From positions 45,236-109,235 of the forward strand of contig JASHRF010000107.1 in NCBI GenBank assembly GCA_030037545.1: a stretch of DNA of 64,000 bases. Direction: 5' to 3'. Source of the DNA: Acidobacteriaceae bacterium. GTDB lineage: Bacteria > Acidobacteriota > Terriglobia > Terriglobales > Acidobacteriaceae. Of the stretch, positions 18,993 through 29,238 are shown piece after piece. Every line of letters begins with the position of its first letter. Within the stretch, counting starts at the first letter, position 1. A model generated the notes under the pieces. The model saw nothing but the letters and a program-made list of their open reading frames with translations. It had not been told where the DNA came from and did not search any database. The position numbers and the translations under genes were made by a program.

Positions 18993-21712
18993 GCACGAGC
19001 TTCGTTCGGCCTGTGGAAACCAAGCCGCTTCGCCTCTCCGGATCGCAGCCCTTCACGCAGCAACCCGGCGTCTTCATCATGATCGGCGAACGGACCAATG
19101 TGGCCGGCTCGCCCAAGTTCGCCAAGCTCATCAAAGAAGGCAAATTCGAGGAGGCGGTCTCGATTGCCCGCCAGCAGGTGGAGAACGGGGCAAATGTTCT
19201 TGACATCTGCATGGATGAGGGCATGATCGACGGCGTGGCCGCGATGACGCGCTACCTGCATTTGCTGGCCAGCGAGCCGGAAGTAGCCAAAGTGCCGTTC
19301 ATGGTGGACTCCTCGAAGTGGGAAGTCATCGAGGCCGGGCTGCAGTGCCTGCAGGGCAAAGGCATTGTGAATTCGATCTCGCTTAAAGAGGGCGAGGAGA
19401 CATTCCGGCATCATGCGGCCACGGTGATGAAGTACGGAGCGGCAGCGGTGGTGATGGCCTTCGACGAGCAGGGCCAGGCCGCGACCCTCGAAGACAAGAT
19501 CCGCATCTGCGAACGCGCCTACCGGATTCTGGCCGAGGATGGATTTCCGCCCGAAGACATCATCTTCGATCCCAACATCCTTACCGTGGCCACGGGGATG
19601 GAGGAGCACAACAACTATGCGCTGGACTTTATCAACGCGGCGCGCTGGATCAAGCAAAACCTTCCTCATGCCAAGGTGAGCGGCGGAGTGTCGAACATCT
19701 CGTTCAGTTTTCGCGGCAACAACAAGGTGCGCGAAGCCATGCACTCCGCGTTCCTGTATCACGCCATCGCGGCGGGCATGGATATGGGGATTGTGAACGC
19801 CGGGCTGCTTGTGGTTTACGACGAGATTGAACCGGAACTGAAAGAGTTCGTAGAGGACGTGCTGCTGAACCGGCGGCCCGATGCTACGGAACGGCTGGTG
19901 GTTTACGGCGAGAAGCTGAAGGCCGCGGGCGCTGGCGAGGGTGGGAGCGAAAGAAAGACCGAGGAGTGGCGGAGCGCGCCGGTGGAGGAGCGGCTCTCGC
20001 ACGCGCTGGTAAAGGGGATTGACGAGCACATCGAGCAAGACACGGAAGAAGCGCGCCAGAAGCTGGGCCGGCCGCTGGCGGTGATCGAAGGACCGCTGAT
20101 GGATGGCATGGGCGTGGTGGGCGATCTCTTCGGGGCGGGCAAAATGTTTTTGCCCCAGGTGGTCAAATCGGCGCGGGTGATGAAAAAGGCCGTCGCGTAT
20201 CTTACTCCGTTCATGGAGGCGGAGAAGGCGGCCATGGCGGCCGCGGGCGAGGCAGTGCGGACGCAGGGAAAGATTGTGCTGGCCACGGTGAAGGGTGATG
20301 TTCACGATATCGGCAAGAATATTGTGGGCGTGGTGCTGGCCTGCAACAACTACGAAGTAATCGATATGGGCGTGATGGTGCCCGCGGAAAAGATCCTGGA
20401 GCGGGCGAAATCGGAAAACGCAAATGTGATCGGGTTGAGCGGCCTGATTACGCCTTCGCTGGACGAGATGGTGCACGTGGCGCGGGAGATGGAGCGGCAG
20501 GGATTCAAGCTGCCGCTGCTCATCGGCGGCGCGACCACGAGCCGCGCGCATACGGCCATCAAGATTGCGCCGCATTACAGCCAGCCGGTGGTGCACGTGC
20601 TGGACGCGAGCCGCGCCGTGCCCGTAGCGACCAGCCTGCTGAGCGAAGAAAACCGGCCGGCGTTTGTCGAGCAGCATCGCGCCGAATACGAAGCGTTGCG
20701 CAAGAGCCACGCTGCGCCGCGGCAGAAGACGGTTCCCATCGAGGCTGCGCGGGAGCGGCGGGCGCCGATTGCATGGCGCGCTGAGGACCTGGCCACGCCT
20801 TCATTTACCGGCGTACGGGTGCTCGATCAATTTCCGCTCGCCCAGTTGCGCGAGTTCATTGACTGGACGCCGTTCTTTCACACCTGGGAGCTGAAGGGCG
20901 TTTATCCGCGCATCTTCGAGCACCCGGAGCAAGGAGTGCAGGCGCGGCAGCTTTTTGCGGAAGCCAATGTGCTGCTGGAGACGATTGTGGAGAAGAAGCT
21001 GCTGACGGCGCGGGGCGTGTACGGATTCTTCGCGGCCAGCGCGATAGACGACGACGTGGAGCTGTACACAGACAGCGCGCGGGAAGCGGCACTGATGCGG
21101 CTGCATTTTCTTCGCCAGCAGTCGGACTGGGGCGGGAATGAGCCCTGTCGCTCGCTGGCCGATTTCATTGCGCCGAAGGAAACGGGTTTAGGTGATTTTA
21201 TGGGCGCATTCGCGGTCACCACCGGCATTGGCCTGAAGGAGTTGTGCGACAGCTTTAGGGCGCGGCACGACGATTACAACGCGATTATGGCGGAGGCGAT
21301 TGCCGACCGGCTGGCCGAGGCGTTTGCCGAATGCCTGCACAAGCGCGCGCGCGAGGAGTGGGGCTACGGTTGCCGTGAGCGGCTGAGCAATGAGGAGCTG
21401 ATCCACGAGAAGTACCGCGGCATTCGGCCGGCGCCGGGCTATCCGGCATGCCCCGATCACACCGAGAAGGGAACCATCTGGCGGCTGCTCGACGTGGAGG
21501 CGAACACCGGGATGCGGATCACGGAATCGTTTGCCATGTGGCCGGGATCGAGCGTGAGCGGGCTTTATTTCGCGCATCCCCAGTCGCGGTATTTCCAAGT
21601 GGGCAAGATCGAGCGCGACCAGGTGGAGGACTATGCGGCGCGCAAAGGGATGAGTGTGGCCGAAGCCGAGCGCTGGCTGGGGCCGAATCTGAATTACGAA
21701 CCGGCGGGATAG
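18989..21712 (+). CDS. metH: Methionine synthase, pterin-, cobalamin- and activation-domain part (split MetH, C-terminal polypeptide)
   Basis: [57 protein letters not shown] (cobalamin DxHxxG); [19 protein letters not shown] activation domain. ATGA overlap with the preceding ORF. Confidence 0.95.
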   Translation: MSTSFVRPVETKPLRLSGSQPFTQQPGVFIMIGERTNVAGSPKFAKLIKEGKFEEAVSIARQQVENGANVLDICMDEGMIDGVAAMTRYLHLLASEPEVAKVPFMVDSSKWEVIEAGLQCLQGKGIVNSISLKEGEETFRHHAATVMKYGAAAVVMAFDEQGQAATLEDKIRICERAYRILAEDGFPPEDIIFDPNILTVATGMEEHNNYALDFINAARWIKQNLPHAKVSGGVSNISFSFRGNNKVREAMHSAFLYHAIAAGMDMGIVNAGLLVVYDEIEPELKEFVEDVLLNRRPDATERLVVYGEKLKAAGAGEGGSERKTEEWRSAPVEERLSHALVKGIDEHIEQDTEEARQKLGRPLAVIEGPLMDGMGVVGDLFGAGKMFLPQVVKSARVMKKAVAYLTPFMEAEKAAMAAAGEAVRTQGKIVLATVKGDVHDIGKNIVGVVLACNNYEVIDMGVMVPAEKILERAKSENANVIGLSGLITPSLDEMVHVAREMERQGFKLPLLIGGATTSRAHTAIKIAPHYSQPVVHVLDASRAVPVATSLLSEENRPAFVEQHRAEYEALRKSHAAPRQKTVPIEAARERRAPIAWRAEDLATPSFTGVRVLDQFPLAQLREFIDWTPFFHTWELKGVYPRIFEHPEQGVQARQLFAEANVLLETIVEKKLLTARGVYGFFAASAIDDDVELYTDSAREAALMRLHFLRQQSDWGGNEPCRSLADFIAPKETGLGDFMGAFAVTTGIGLKELCDSFRARHDDYNAIMAEAIADRLAEAFAECLHKRAREEWGYGCRERLSNEELIHEKYRGIRPAPGYPACPDHTEKGTIWRLLDVEANTGMRITESFAMWPGSSVSGLYFAHPQSRYFQVGKIERDQVEDYAARKGMSVAEAERWLGPNLNYEPAG

Positions 21713-22111
21713 CGAATTAGCAAGCCGGCAAGTCAGCGCAGCGCTGGAAGGATCTGATTGACTTCGAAGTCGTTCCGGTTCTCAGGTCCGCGCGGAATTC
21801 TGTTCGCGAAACCCGCTCCCGCCTGCTGATAAGCAACACCTGGCGACGCAGCGCCGCCGGATTGGTTTACGCCCACGGAAAATATTTTCTAAATCTTCAG
21901 AAACTTTCCAAATCGCCCTGGGTTCACCCCCTTATCTCGGGGCTCCACTCTAATTCCTGTTCGTCGATTGTCGAACTCGCGAGACGTATTCGGTCATTTC
22001 ATGCGGATTTCCGTCTTGGCGCCCGCGGAAGCCATGTTCGCGGGCGCGCAGGAATTGTGTTTTTGAAAAAAGGAGCGCGCATATATCCGGAATTATGCCT
22101 TGGAGGCACAT

Positions 22112-23164
22112 ATGAAACCTATCTCGATGGTCGTCCTCTCCCTGCTTCTGACGCCGCCGCTGTTTGCCGACGCCGGTCAGCGGCTCATCCCCGCCGGTGC
22201 GTTGGTTTCCTGCACCACCGGTGATGGAAGAATCTCCTCGAAGACCACCGCCGTGGGCGATCCGATGCTGTGCAAGGTAGAGCACCGCCGTGGCGATTTC
22301 ATGCTCCCCTATGGCAGCTATCTGGGCGGAGAATTTGCCGAATACAAAGATCCCGGCCATTTTGTGGGCAAAGGCTGGATGATGCTCTCGTTTGACCGGC
22401 TCTACGTGGGCGATACGGTGGTGCCTATCGACGCGAAAGTGGTGGATGTGCCGGGCTACAAGATCGATGCGCAGGGGCGCATTCTTGGCAAAGGCCACGC
22501 GGTGCGCGACACCATTACCTGGATGATTCCGGTGCTGTGGCCAATTGACCTGATCAACCTGCCGCGGCGCGGACCACGGCCCACGCTCAAGTCCGAGACC
22601 GCGCTGACGCTGCGCGTGATGGAGGATATCGAGGTTCCGGTCACGCCGGAGCCGGAGCGCGACCCGTATGGACTGATTCCTCGCGGGGACAGCGGGTATG
22701 CGCCGGAGCCTCCGCCACCAGAAGACAATCAGCCGGCGCCGGAGATGTCGTATGCGCCGGACGAACCGCAGCAGCCGATGCCGGCGCCGGAGCCGCCTCC
22801 GCCGGTGGCGTACGCCGCGCCTGTGCCCTACCCGCCAATGTACGCACCCATGTATGTTGCGCCGCCAATGGTCGCGTATGGCAGGTTCTCTGCCGGGCCA
22901 CGCGGACCGGCGATGGCTTACGGTCCGCGGGTGTACGCGCCTCGACCGTATGCGGGCTATGGCGTGCGGGGCTATGCCTCCCCTGGGCCGTATGCGGCAG
23001 TCCGGCCATATGCTGCAACGCGGCCGTACACCGCAGCTCGTCCGTACGGATATGGATACGGATATGCCGGACGCGGGTACGCGGCAAGCGGCGTGGCGGG
23101 ACGCAGCTTTGCCATGAACGCGCGTGGTGGCGCGGGGATCGGCGGTGGGTATAGAGGCCGATAA
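22112..23164 (+). CDS. Exported protein with N-terminal IPAG..VSC beta-rich domain and Pro/Tyr/Ala-rich C-terminal repeat tail
   Basis: Signal peptide MKPISMVVLSLLLTPPLFADAG; tail RPYAATRPYTAARPYGYGYGYAGRGYAASG. Confidence 0.65.
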   Translation: MKPISMVVLSLLLTPPLFADAGQRLIPAGALVSCTTGDGRISSKTTAVGDPMLCKVEHRRGDFMLPYGSYLGGEFAEYKDPGHFVGKGWMMLSFDRLYVGDTVVPIDAKVVDVPGYKIDAQGRILGKGHAVRDTITWMIPVLWPIDLINLPRRGPRPTLKSETALTLRVMEDIEVPVTPEPERDPYGLIPRGDSGYAPEPPPPEDNQPAPEMSYAPDEPQQPMPAPEPPPPVAYAAPVPYPPMYAPMYVAPPMVAYGRFSAGPRGPAMAYGPRVYAPRPYAGYGVRGYASPGPYAAVRPYAATRPYTAARPYGYGYGYAGRGYAASGVAGRSFAMNARGGAGIGGGYRGR

Positions 23165-23434
23165 GAGCGGGACCCAGAGGGGCTCTCTCTGAAGCTGATT
23201 GAGATGTGATGAGGCATATTTGGAAGGCGCTGGGCCTCCCGCATTTCACGGCGTATCTTCATTTTGGCGAGCCGCAGGTCTGCGCGGATGCTCGCGAGAC
23301 CGCGGATGGGACACGGAAGGAGAGTGTGGCCACGTGGGCAGAGAGTGCGCCGGTGCTGGTTGGGAGCGGGGCTTGAATGTTTTGGAGTTTGGCCGATTGA
23401 ACCATGCGCGCATGGCGGGAAAGGCAAGAGCGCG

Positions 23435-24481
23435 TCAGGCGGGCGGAGCGGCAGTGGAACCACGCACTACGAGGCTGGTGGAGACCAGGAACTCGCGCTG
23501 CAATTTTGGATTTGCGGGATCTTCGCTCTGCTGGCGCAGGGCCTCGAAAGCGGCGCGGGCCAGATCAGCGCGCGAGAGCCGGATGGTGGTGAGGGGAGGT
23601 AGCGTGAATTCGGCGAAATCGATATCGTCGAGGCCCACCAGAGAGAGATCCTGCGGCACGCGCAGACCCTCCTTAAACGCGGCGCGCAGAACGCCGATGG
23701 CTGTCATGTCGTTGGAGCAGACGATGGCGGTGGGTGGACTGGCGAGGGCGCGCAGGTGTTCAAATCCCGACACCCCGCCCTTGAGGGTGTGATCGCACTC
23801 CACGATCCACTTCTTCTGGGCGGGAAGTCCGATGGCCTGCATGGCGGCGCGAAAGTCGTTCTCGCGGGTGATGGCGGAATGCAGGCTGTGCGGGCCGGCC
23901 AGGAAGGCGATGCGCTTGTGGCCCAGCTCAGCGAGATGGCGCACCGCGGCCTGAATGCCGGTGGCGTAATCGAGCAGGATGGTGCTGGCCTTGGGATCGT
24001 CGAGCTTGAACTCGGCCAGCACGATGGGTACGCCGTGGTGCACTAATTCGTCGAGCACCGATTCTTCTTCGCCGAAAGTCATCACAGCCACGCCGTCCAC
24101 CTTGCGCTCCAACATGCGGTGGATGCACTTGGTGAGCGTGGCGGGATCGCTGTTCGAGGAACTGACCAGGATTTCGTAGCCGAAAGACACGGCGATTTCC
24201 TCAAAACTCTGAATCAGCTCCGGGAAAAAGGGGTTGGTGATGTTTTCGACGATGATGCCGAACAGCCGGCTGCGCCCCGAGACCAGGGTGCGGGCGTGGG
24301 TATTCGGAAAATAATTTAACTGCTTGACGGCCTGCCAGACGCGTTTCTTCAGGCCGTCGCTGACCACCGGGGAGCCGTTGATGGTCCGCGAAACGGTGGC
24401 GATGGAAACTTTGGCGAGCGCGGCGACGGTGCGGATGTCGGGATTGCGGCCGGGTTTACTGCGGGTAGCTTGGCGAGGCAC
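23435..24481 (-). CDS. LacI-family transcriptional regulator
   Basis: TVAALAKVSIATVSRTINGSPVVSDGLKKRVWQAVKQLNYFPNTHARTLVSGRS; periplasmic-binding-like effector domain. Confidence 0.95.
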   Translation of the reverse strand: MPRQATRSKPGRNPDIRTVAALAKVSIATVSRTINGSPVVSDGLKKRVWQAVKQLNYFPNTHARTLVSGRSRLFGIIVENITNPFFPELIQSFEEIAVSFGYEILVSSSNSDPATLTKCIHRMLERKVDGVAVMTFGEEESVLDELVHHGVPIVLAEFKLDDPKASTILLDYATGIQAAVRHLAELGHKRIAFLAGPHSLHSAITRENDFRAAMQAIGLPAQKKWIVECDHTLKGGVSGFEHLRALASPPTAIVCSNDMTAIGVLRAAFKEGLRVPQDLSLVGLDDIDFAEFTLPPLTTIRLSRADLARAAFEALRQQSEDPANPKLQREFLVSTSLVVRGSTAAPPA

Positions 24482-24640
24482 GAGTCAATCCTGCGCGGCG
24501 TGAACTGAATGCACTGTCATGGTATTCGATCCGGTTGTGGAGTGCCGGGAAGTTTTCCTCAGGGGGAGCGAAGATGCTCTTGCCGCCTACCCAATGGCCA
24601 GAAAAAAGCGAAAGGATGGAGCGCCCAACTTTGTCTATTC

Positions 24641-25618
24641 CTAGAGCTCCAGGACGTTGTCGTCGATGGCGAGGCGGACGTTGCCGTCGGATTGGGCGAG
24701 GCGGCGGACGGCTTCGGGCTTATCGACCTTGGCCTTGAGCATGACCAGGGCAACGGGAACGCTGCGGCCCGCGCTCTTGATGGTCTCCACGGCGGTTGCG
24801 CGGTCGATCCTGCAAGCGTCCATGAGGATGCGGATGCCGCGCTCCACGAGCTTCGAGTTCTGCATGTGCAGGTTGACCATCTGGTTGTCGTACACCAGGC
24901 CCAGCCGGGTCATGGCGCCGGTGGTGATCATGTTGAGGACCATCTTCTGGGCAGTACCGGCCTTCATGCGCGTGGAGCCGGAAATCACTTCGGGCCCGAC
25001 CTCGGCAACGATGACGATATCGGCAGCGGATGCGATGGGCGTGTCAGGATTGCAGGTGACGGCGGCGGTGTGTGCGCCCCGGGCGCGCCCGTAGGCCACG
25101 GCGGCTACCACGTAGGGCGTGCGGCCGGAAGCAGAGACGCCGATGACCACATCTTTGCGCGTAGGGCGGCGGCGCGCCATATCGCGCTGGCCGAGTTCTT
25201 CGGAATCTTCGTTCACCTCGACGGCCGAGGCCAGAGCCTTAGGACCGCCGGCCATGATGTACTGCACCTGGCCCGGCGCGCTGGAGTAAGTGGGCGGGCA
25301 CTCGGAAGCATCGAGGGCGGCAATGCGTCCGCTGGAGCCGGCTCCGACGTAAATCAGGCGGCCGCCGTCGCGCAGGCTGCGGGCCACCTGGTCAATGACC
25401 TGCGCGATTTCGGGAATCGCTTTTTTGACCGCCGCGGCGATCTTCGCATCCTCGTGATTAATGATGCGCGCGATCTCCAGTGCGGACTTGGTGTCGAGTC
25501 CCTGCGAGGCTTCGTTTGGGCTTTCTGTAATGAGGTGCTGTAACAGCGAAGCCGGGTCTTTCCCGTTGCCGTTATTGTGCGCGCCCGCCGTTCCCGGCAA
25601 GGTGGTGGTAGTTACCAT
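24641..25618 (-). CDS. murQ: N-acetylmuramic acid 6-phosphate etherase
   Basis: RLIYVGAGSSGRIAALDASECPPTYS; GVSASGRTPYVVAAVAYGRARGA; EVGPEVISGSTRMKAGTAQKMVLNMITTGAM. Confidence 0.95.
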   Translation of the reverse strand: MVTTTTLPGTAGAHNNGNGKDPASLLQHLITESPNEASQGLDTKSALEIARIINHEDAKIAAAVKKAIPEIAQVIDQVARSLRDGGRLIYVGAGSSGRIAALDASECPPTYSSAPGQVQYIMAGGPKALASAVEVNEDSEELGQRDMARRRPTRKDVVIGVSASGRTPYVVAAVAYGRARGAHTAAVTCNPDTPIASAADIVIVAEVGPEVISGSTRMKAGTAQKMVLNMITTGAMTRLGLVYDNQMVNLHMQNSKLVERGIRILMDACRIDRATAVETIKSAGRSVPVALVMLKAKVDKPEAVRRLAQSDGNVRLAIDDNVLEL

Positions 25619-25760
25619 CCGTTTTGCCCCAGAATTTCATTGTAACTGGAAAGTGCGCAAGAGAAAAACAATTCCAAAGTTGTAGCCTTGCTGGATCCGG
25701 GACCTCAGTGGAGCTTTAGGCGGGATCCTGCGACGCCGTTTCTCCGGCCCGATCTTTTCC

Positions 25761-25774
25761 GTGACCGCCGTCAC
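25761..25774. promoter_or_regulatory. Candidate Crp/Fnr-family operator GTGA-CCGCCG-TCAC
   Basis: GTGA-N6-TCAC core palindrome in the intergenic region about 240 bp upstream of the response regulator at 26017. Confidence 0.35.
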
Positions 25775-26016
25775 AGGTTACAGATTTCATTCACATTAAT
25801 TGAACTCCTCTGCGCTTCGGTCCGTTTCCGGAAAAGCTTGCGCATCTCTCTGTGTTCCTGTCTTGTATTTCTCTCTCCCAAAATTAGAAAGTGGAGAGAC
25901 ACCTCCAAACGAGACGGTGGATGCGCCCGGTTAGCACCGGCTAATCCGCGGGTTGGCGGTCGAGACCGCTGAATGCTCGATGTCACCTGAAGGCGTTGCC
26001 AGAGGGAAGGCTGGGG

Positions 26017-26784
26017 ATGAGGCTACTGATTGCGGAGGACGACAAGGCGCTGGGATCGTTTTTGAGCCGCGGCCTGGAGGCTGAAGGCCATCGCGTGCGT
26101 CTGGCGCACGACGGTGGGGCAGCCGTGGAGGCGTTCCGCGAGGACTTGCCCGACCTGACCATCCTCGACTTGAACATGCCGGTCAAGGATGGCGAGCATG
26201 TGCTCGAAGAAGTGCGAGCCATGGATGCCGACCCGCCGGTGCTGGTGCTGACCGCGCGGCAGGAGGTTGACACGCGGGTGCGCTGCCTGGATCGCGGCGC
26301 CGACGACCTGATGGTAAAACCCTTCAGCCTGCACGAGCTGCGCGCCCGCTGCCGGGCGCTGCTCAGGCGTAAGCGCGAAGCGCGGCTGGCGCTTCGGGCC
26401 GGAGACCTGGAGCTGGACCGTTTGGAACATACGGCGCGGCGCGCGGGCCGGCCCATCGAGTTGACCAACAAGGAATTCGCGCTGTTGGAGCACCTGATGC
26501 TCAATCGCGGCCAGTGCGTCTCGCGCGTCGAACTGCTGGATTCGGTCTGGGATATGGAGCCCGCGCAAACCACGAACATCGTGGATGTCTACATCAACTA
26601 CCTGCGCCGCAAGCTGAAAGACCCGCCGCCGGGACGCCTGATTCGCACCGTGCGGGGCCGCGGGTACGTGGTTCCGGCCGAGACGGATCTGGCCCTGAAT
26701 GAGCCTGCGCGCACCCAATCTGCGGAGCTGACGGCGCCGCCGGCCGAGCCCCAGGTTGCGGGCAGCCCCACCGCTTCCGTTTGA
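26017..26784 (+). CDS. OmpR/PhoB-family response regulator
   Basis: MRLLIAEDDKALGSFLSRGLEAEGH, LTILDLNMPVKDGEHVLEEV, winged-helix TNIVDVYINYLRRKLKD.IRTVRGRGYVV. Confidence 0.93.
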   Translation: MRLLIAEDDKALGSFLSRGLEAEGHRVRLAHDGGAAVEAFREDLPDLTILDLNMPVKDGEHVLEEVRAMDADPPVLVLTARQEVDTRVRCLDRGADDLMVKPFSLHELRARCRALLRRKREARLALRAGDLELDRLEHTARRAGRPIELTNKEFALLEHLMLNRGQCVSRVELLDSVWDMEPAQTTNIVDVYINYLRRKLKDPPPGRLIRTVRGRGYVVPAETDLALNEPARTQSAELTAPPAEPQVAGSPTASV

Positions 26785-26808
26785 TCTTTGCTTCAAAGAG
26801 GAGATGCC

Positions 26809-28158
26809 ATGCAGACTTCAACTCTTCCAGTATCGACGCTTTCCACGCACACACGCTTACGGCCGCGCACCGTGCTGGTGGCCAGCACCGATGCGAGCTT
26901 CCGGCAGCGGCTGGCGCACATCCTCACCGGGTTGCGCTGGAGGGTGCGTGAGGCTGAGAGCGGCGCCGAAGTCTGGGCCGAGGCCGAAACCGCCCTCCCC
27001 GATGCTGTGATCGCCGATTCCTGGCTTCCCGATCTCGAAATGAATGAATTTCTGAAGGATTTTCGGGGCGCGTTTCCGCAATTGGACCTGGTCTTGGCGG
27101 GGGGAGGGTCAAGTCTGGAGAGCCCGCGCGGACCCTACCGGCAGGAACTGCTTTATGCTTTGCGGCGCAGCCAGGATGGGGACACGGCGGCGTGGAATGC
27201 GGCGCCGGCCCTGTACAGGGCCGGCAAAGCCGAGATGGCCGATCCGGCGTCAGGTGGAACGCCGGCCGCGGCCGTCATCTCCGCTCAGCCGGTCGACGGA
27301 GATGTTCCGCAGGTCCGAACGCATACGGCATTCACCTCCGCAAAAACGATCCCCATCCGTTCTGAACGCAGGGCCGCAACGGCCGCAGCGTCAAGTGGCC
27401 GGCTGCCGGAGCTGGTGGGCAACGCCGCCTGCATGCTGGAGGTGAGCCGGCGGGTGCGGCTGGTCGCCCCGCGCATGACGCCGGTCCTGATCGAGGGTCC
27501 CACCGGATCGGGGAAGGAACTGGTGGCCGAGGCCCTGCACAGGCTCTCCGCGCGCAGCCGCAAACCTTTTGTTGCCATCAATTGCGCGGCTATTCCTGAG
27601 GCGTTACTTGAGGCCGAGATGTTTGGCCACACGCGCGGGGCATTCACCGGCGCGGTGCAGGGACGGGTGGGGCGCATCGAGGCGGCCGACGGGGGCACGC
27701 TGTTTCTGGATGAGATCGGCGAGATGCCGCTGGCCCTGCAATCCAAGCTGCTGCGCTTTGTGGAGTACGGGGAGTTGCAGCGGGTGGGCGATAACGAGTC
27801 GGTAAAGGTGGATGTGCGCATCGTGGCCGCGACCCACCGGAAACTTGCGCAGCAGGCTGCCAGCGGAGCGTTTCGCTCCGATCTCTACTACCGGCTGGCG
27901 GTCTTCCTGATCCGCACCCCGTCCTTGGCCGATCATGCTGAGGATGTGCCCCTGCTGGTGGAGCATTTTCTCTCGAAGCTGGGCCGCGAGTTGCCGGTGA
28001 AAGGAGTGGATCCAAGCGCCATGGCCAGGCTGACCGCACACGACTGGCCGGGGAACGTGCGCGAGCTGGAGCATGTGCTGGAGCGGGGAGTGATCCTGGC
28101 CGGCGACGAGCCGGTGCTGACGGCCGCCGAGATCGATTTCGAGCTGGCGGTGAATTGA
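26809..28158 (+). CDS. Sigma-54-dependent activator (FlrC/FleQ/NtrC-like) with degenerate receiver
   Basis: AAA+ motifs GPTGSGKELVAEALH, GAFTGAV (GAFTGA loop), GTLFLDEIGEMPL; N-terminal VLVASTDASFRQRLAHIL..VIADSWLPDLEM. Confidence 0.9.
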   Translation: MQTSTLPVSTLSTHTRLRPRTVLVASTDASFRQRLAHILTGLRWRVREAESGAEVWAEAETALPDAVIADSWLPDLEMNEFLKDFRGAFPQLDLVLAGGGSSLESPRGPYRQELLYALRRSQDGDTAAWNAAPALYRAGKAEMADPASGGTPAAAVISAQPVDGDVPQVRTHTAFTSAKTIPIRSERRAATAAASSGRLPELVGNAACMLEVSRRVRLVAPRMTPVLIEGPTGSGKELVAEALHRLSARSRKPFVAINCAAIPEALLEAEMFGHTRGAFTGAVQGRVGRIEAADGGTLFLDEIGEMPLALQSKLLRFVEYGELQRVGDNESVKVDVRIVAATHRKLAQQAASGAFRSDLYYRLAVFLIRTPSLADHAEDVPLLVEHFLSKLGRELPVKGVDPSAMARLTAHDWPGNVRELEHVLERGVILAGDEPVLTAAEIDFELAVN

Positions 28159-28168
28159 GCCGCGCAAG

Positions 28169-28238
28169 AAGTCTGGAACCCGGGGCGCCTGGAACCGAGG
28201 TCTTGGAGCCAAGCAGTCTGGAACCGAGGAGGCTGGAA
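28169..28238. repeat. Imperfect about 15-16 bp direct repeats (CTGGAACCGAGG-like) in flgB leader
   Basis: gtctggaacc / gcctggaaccgagg / tcttggagcc / gtctggaaccgagg / ggctggaatgg in succession. Confidence 0.55.
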
Positions 28239-28597
28239 TGGAGATCGCAACCCGATTGAGCGAAGAGGTGGCCCGCTATCTCGATCTTTCCGCAGCCCAG
28301 GCCAAGTTGACGGCCGCCAACATGGCCAACGTGGATACGCCCGGATATAAGGCTATGGGCATGGACTTCGAGGCCGAAATGCAGGAGGCGATGGCGGACG
28401 TGGATGCAGGGAGCCCGGCGCATCCGGTGCGGGTACGGCGCGTGGATGGATTGATTTCGAGGCCGGACGGCAATAACGTTTCCATGGACCGCGAGAGCCT
28501 GAACCTGGCCGAGGCGCAACTGGAGTTCAAGACCGGCGTGGCGCTGTTGAAACAGGAGTACCAGCGTGTGATGGATGCCATCCACGCGGATAAATGA
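28238..28597 (+). CDS. flgB: Flagellar basal-body rod protein FlgB
   Basis: LDLSAAQAKLTAANMANVDTPGYKAMGMDFEAEM; EYQRVMDAI. Confidence 0.9.
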   Translation: MEIATRLSEEVARYLDLSAAQAKLTAANMANVDTPGYKAMGMDFEAEMQEAMADVDAGSPAHPVRVRRVDGLISRPDGNNVSMDRESLNLAEAQLEFKTGVALLKQEYQRVMDAIHADK

Positions 28598-28684
28598 AGG
28601 GAGCAAGCCACCCTAGCGAGCCGCCCGCAAGCGGGTTCCCGCCGCTCGCCGGGGGCCCCGGCAGGGAGCGAGGGAGCGGGAACA

Positions 28685-29188
28685 ATGAACCTCTTCGGAT
28701 TGATGGAGACCTCGGGCAGCGCCATGCAGGCCGAGCGGATGCGAGCCGAAGTCGTGGCGGCCAATATGGCCAACGCTGAGACCACCCGCACCGCCTCGGG
28801 AGGTCCCTACCGGCGGCAGGAGGTAGTGTTTGCCGCCGATAGCCCCGATCCGGAATTCCTGGATTCGATGACTGCGGCAGCGGGAAACGCGCAGACTGGC
28901 GCTGGCTCGATGCCGGCGTTTCCCGCGCTCTCGCCGTCCGGCTCCGCGACGGTTGCCGCAGGCGTGCACATCGCGCGGGTGGTCGAGGACCCGTCGCCGC
29001 CGCTCAAACGCTACGATCCGGGGCATCCCGACGCCGGGCCGGACGGCTACGTGGCCTATCCCGATATCAATCCCATCAGCGAGATGGTGGACCTGATGGG
29101 GGCAACGCGCGCGTACGGGCTGAATGGATCGGCGGTACAGGCCGAAAAGGGGATGATCAGCTCGGCGCTGGAGATTGCGAAGAGCTAG
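28685..29188 (+). CDS. flgC: Flagellar basal-body rod protein FlgC
   Basis: SGSAMQAERMRAEVVAANMANAETTRTASGGPYRRQEVVF; GYVAYPDINPISEMVDLMGATRAY. Confidence 0.93.
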   Translation: MNLFGLMETSGSAMQAERMRAEVVAANMANAETTRTASGGPYRRQEVVFAADSPDPEFLDSMTAAAGNAQTGAGSMPAFPALSPSGSATVAAGVHIARVVEDPSPPLKRYDPGHPDAGPDGYVAYPDINPISEMVDLMGATRAYGLNGSAVQAEKGMISSALEIAKS

Positions 29189-29238
29189 TTCGAAGCATCT
29201 GGCTCCTAGCTGCGAGCCACAGCCGGAGAGGAAATGCG

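Noticed and set aside
18833-20710. 625-aa ORF on the minus strand
   Set aside because: Fully antisense to the clearly coding metH ORF; His/Arg-rich shadow ORF typical of high-GC DNA.
25690-26016. Riboswitch (c-di-GMP type) in the leader of the flagellar regulator
   Set aside because: Several hairpins, but I could not recognise the conserved GEMM core; insufficient support.
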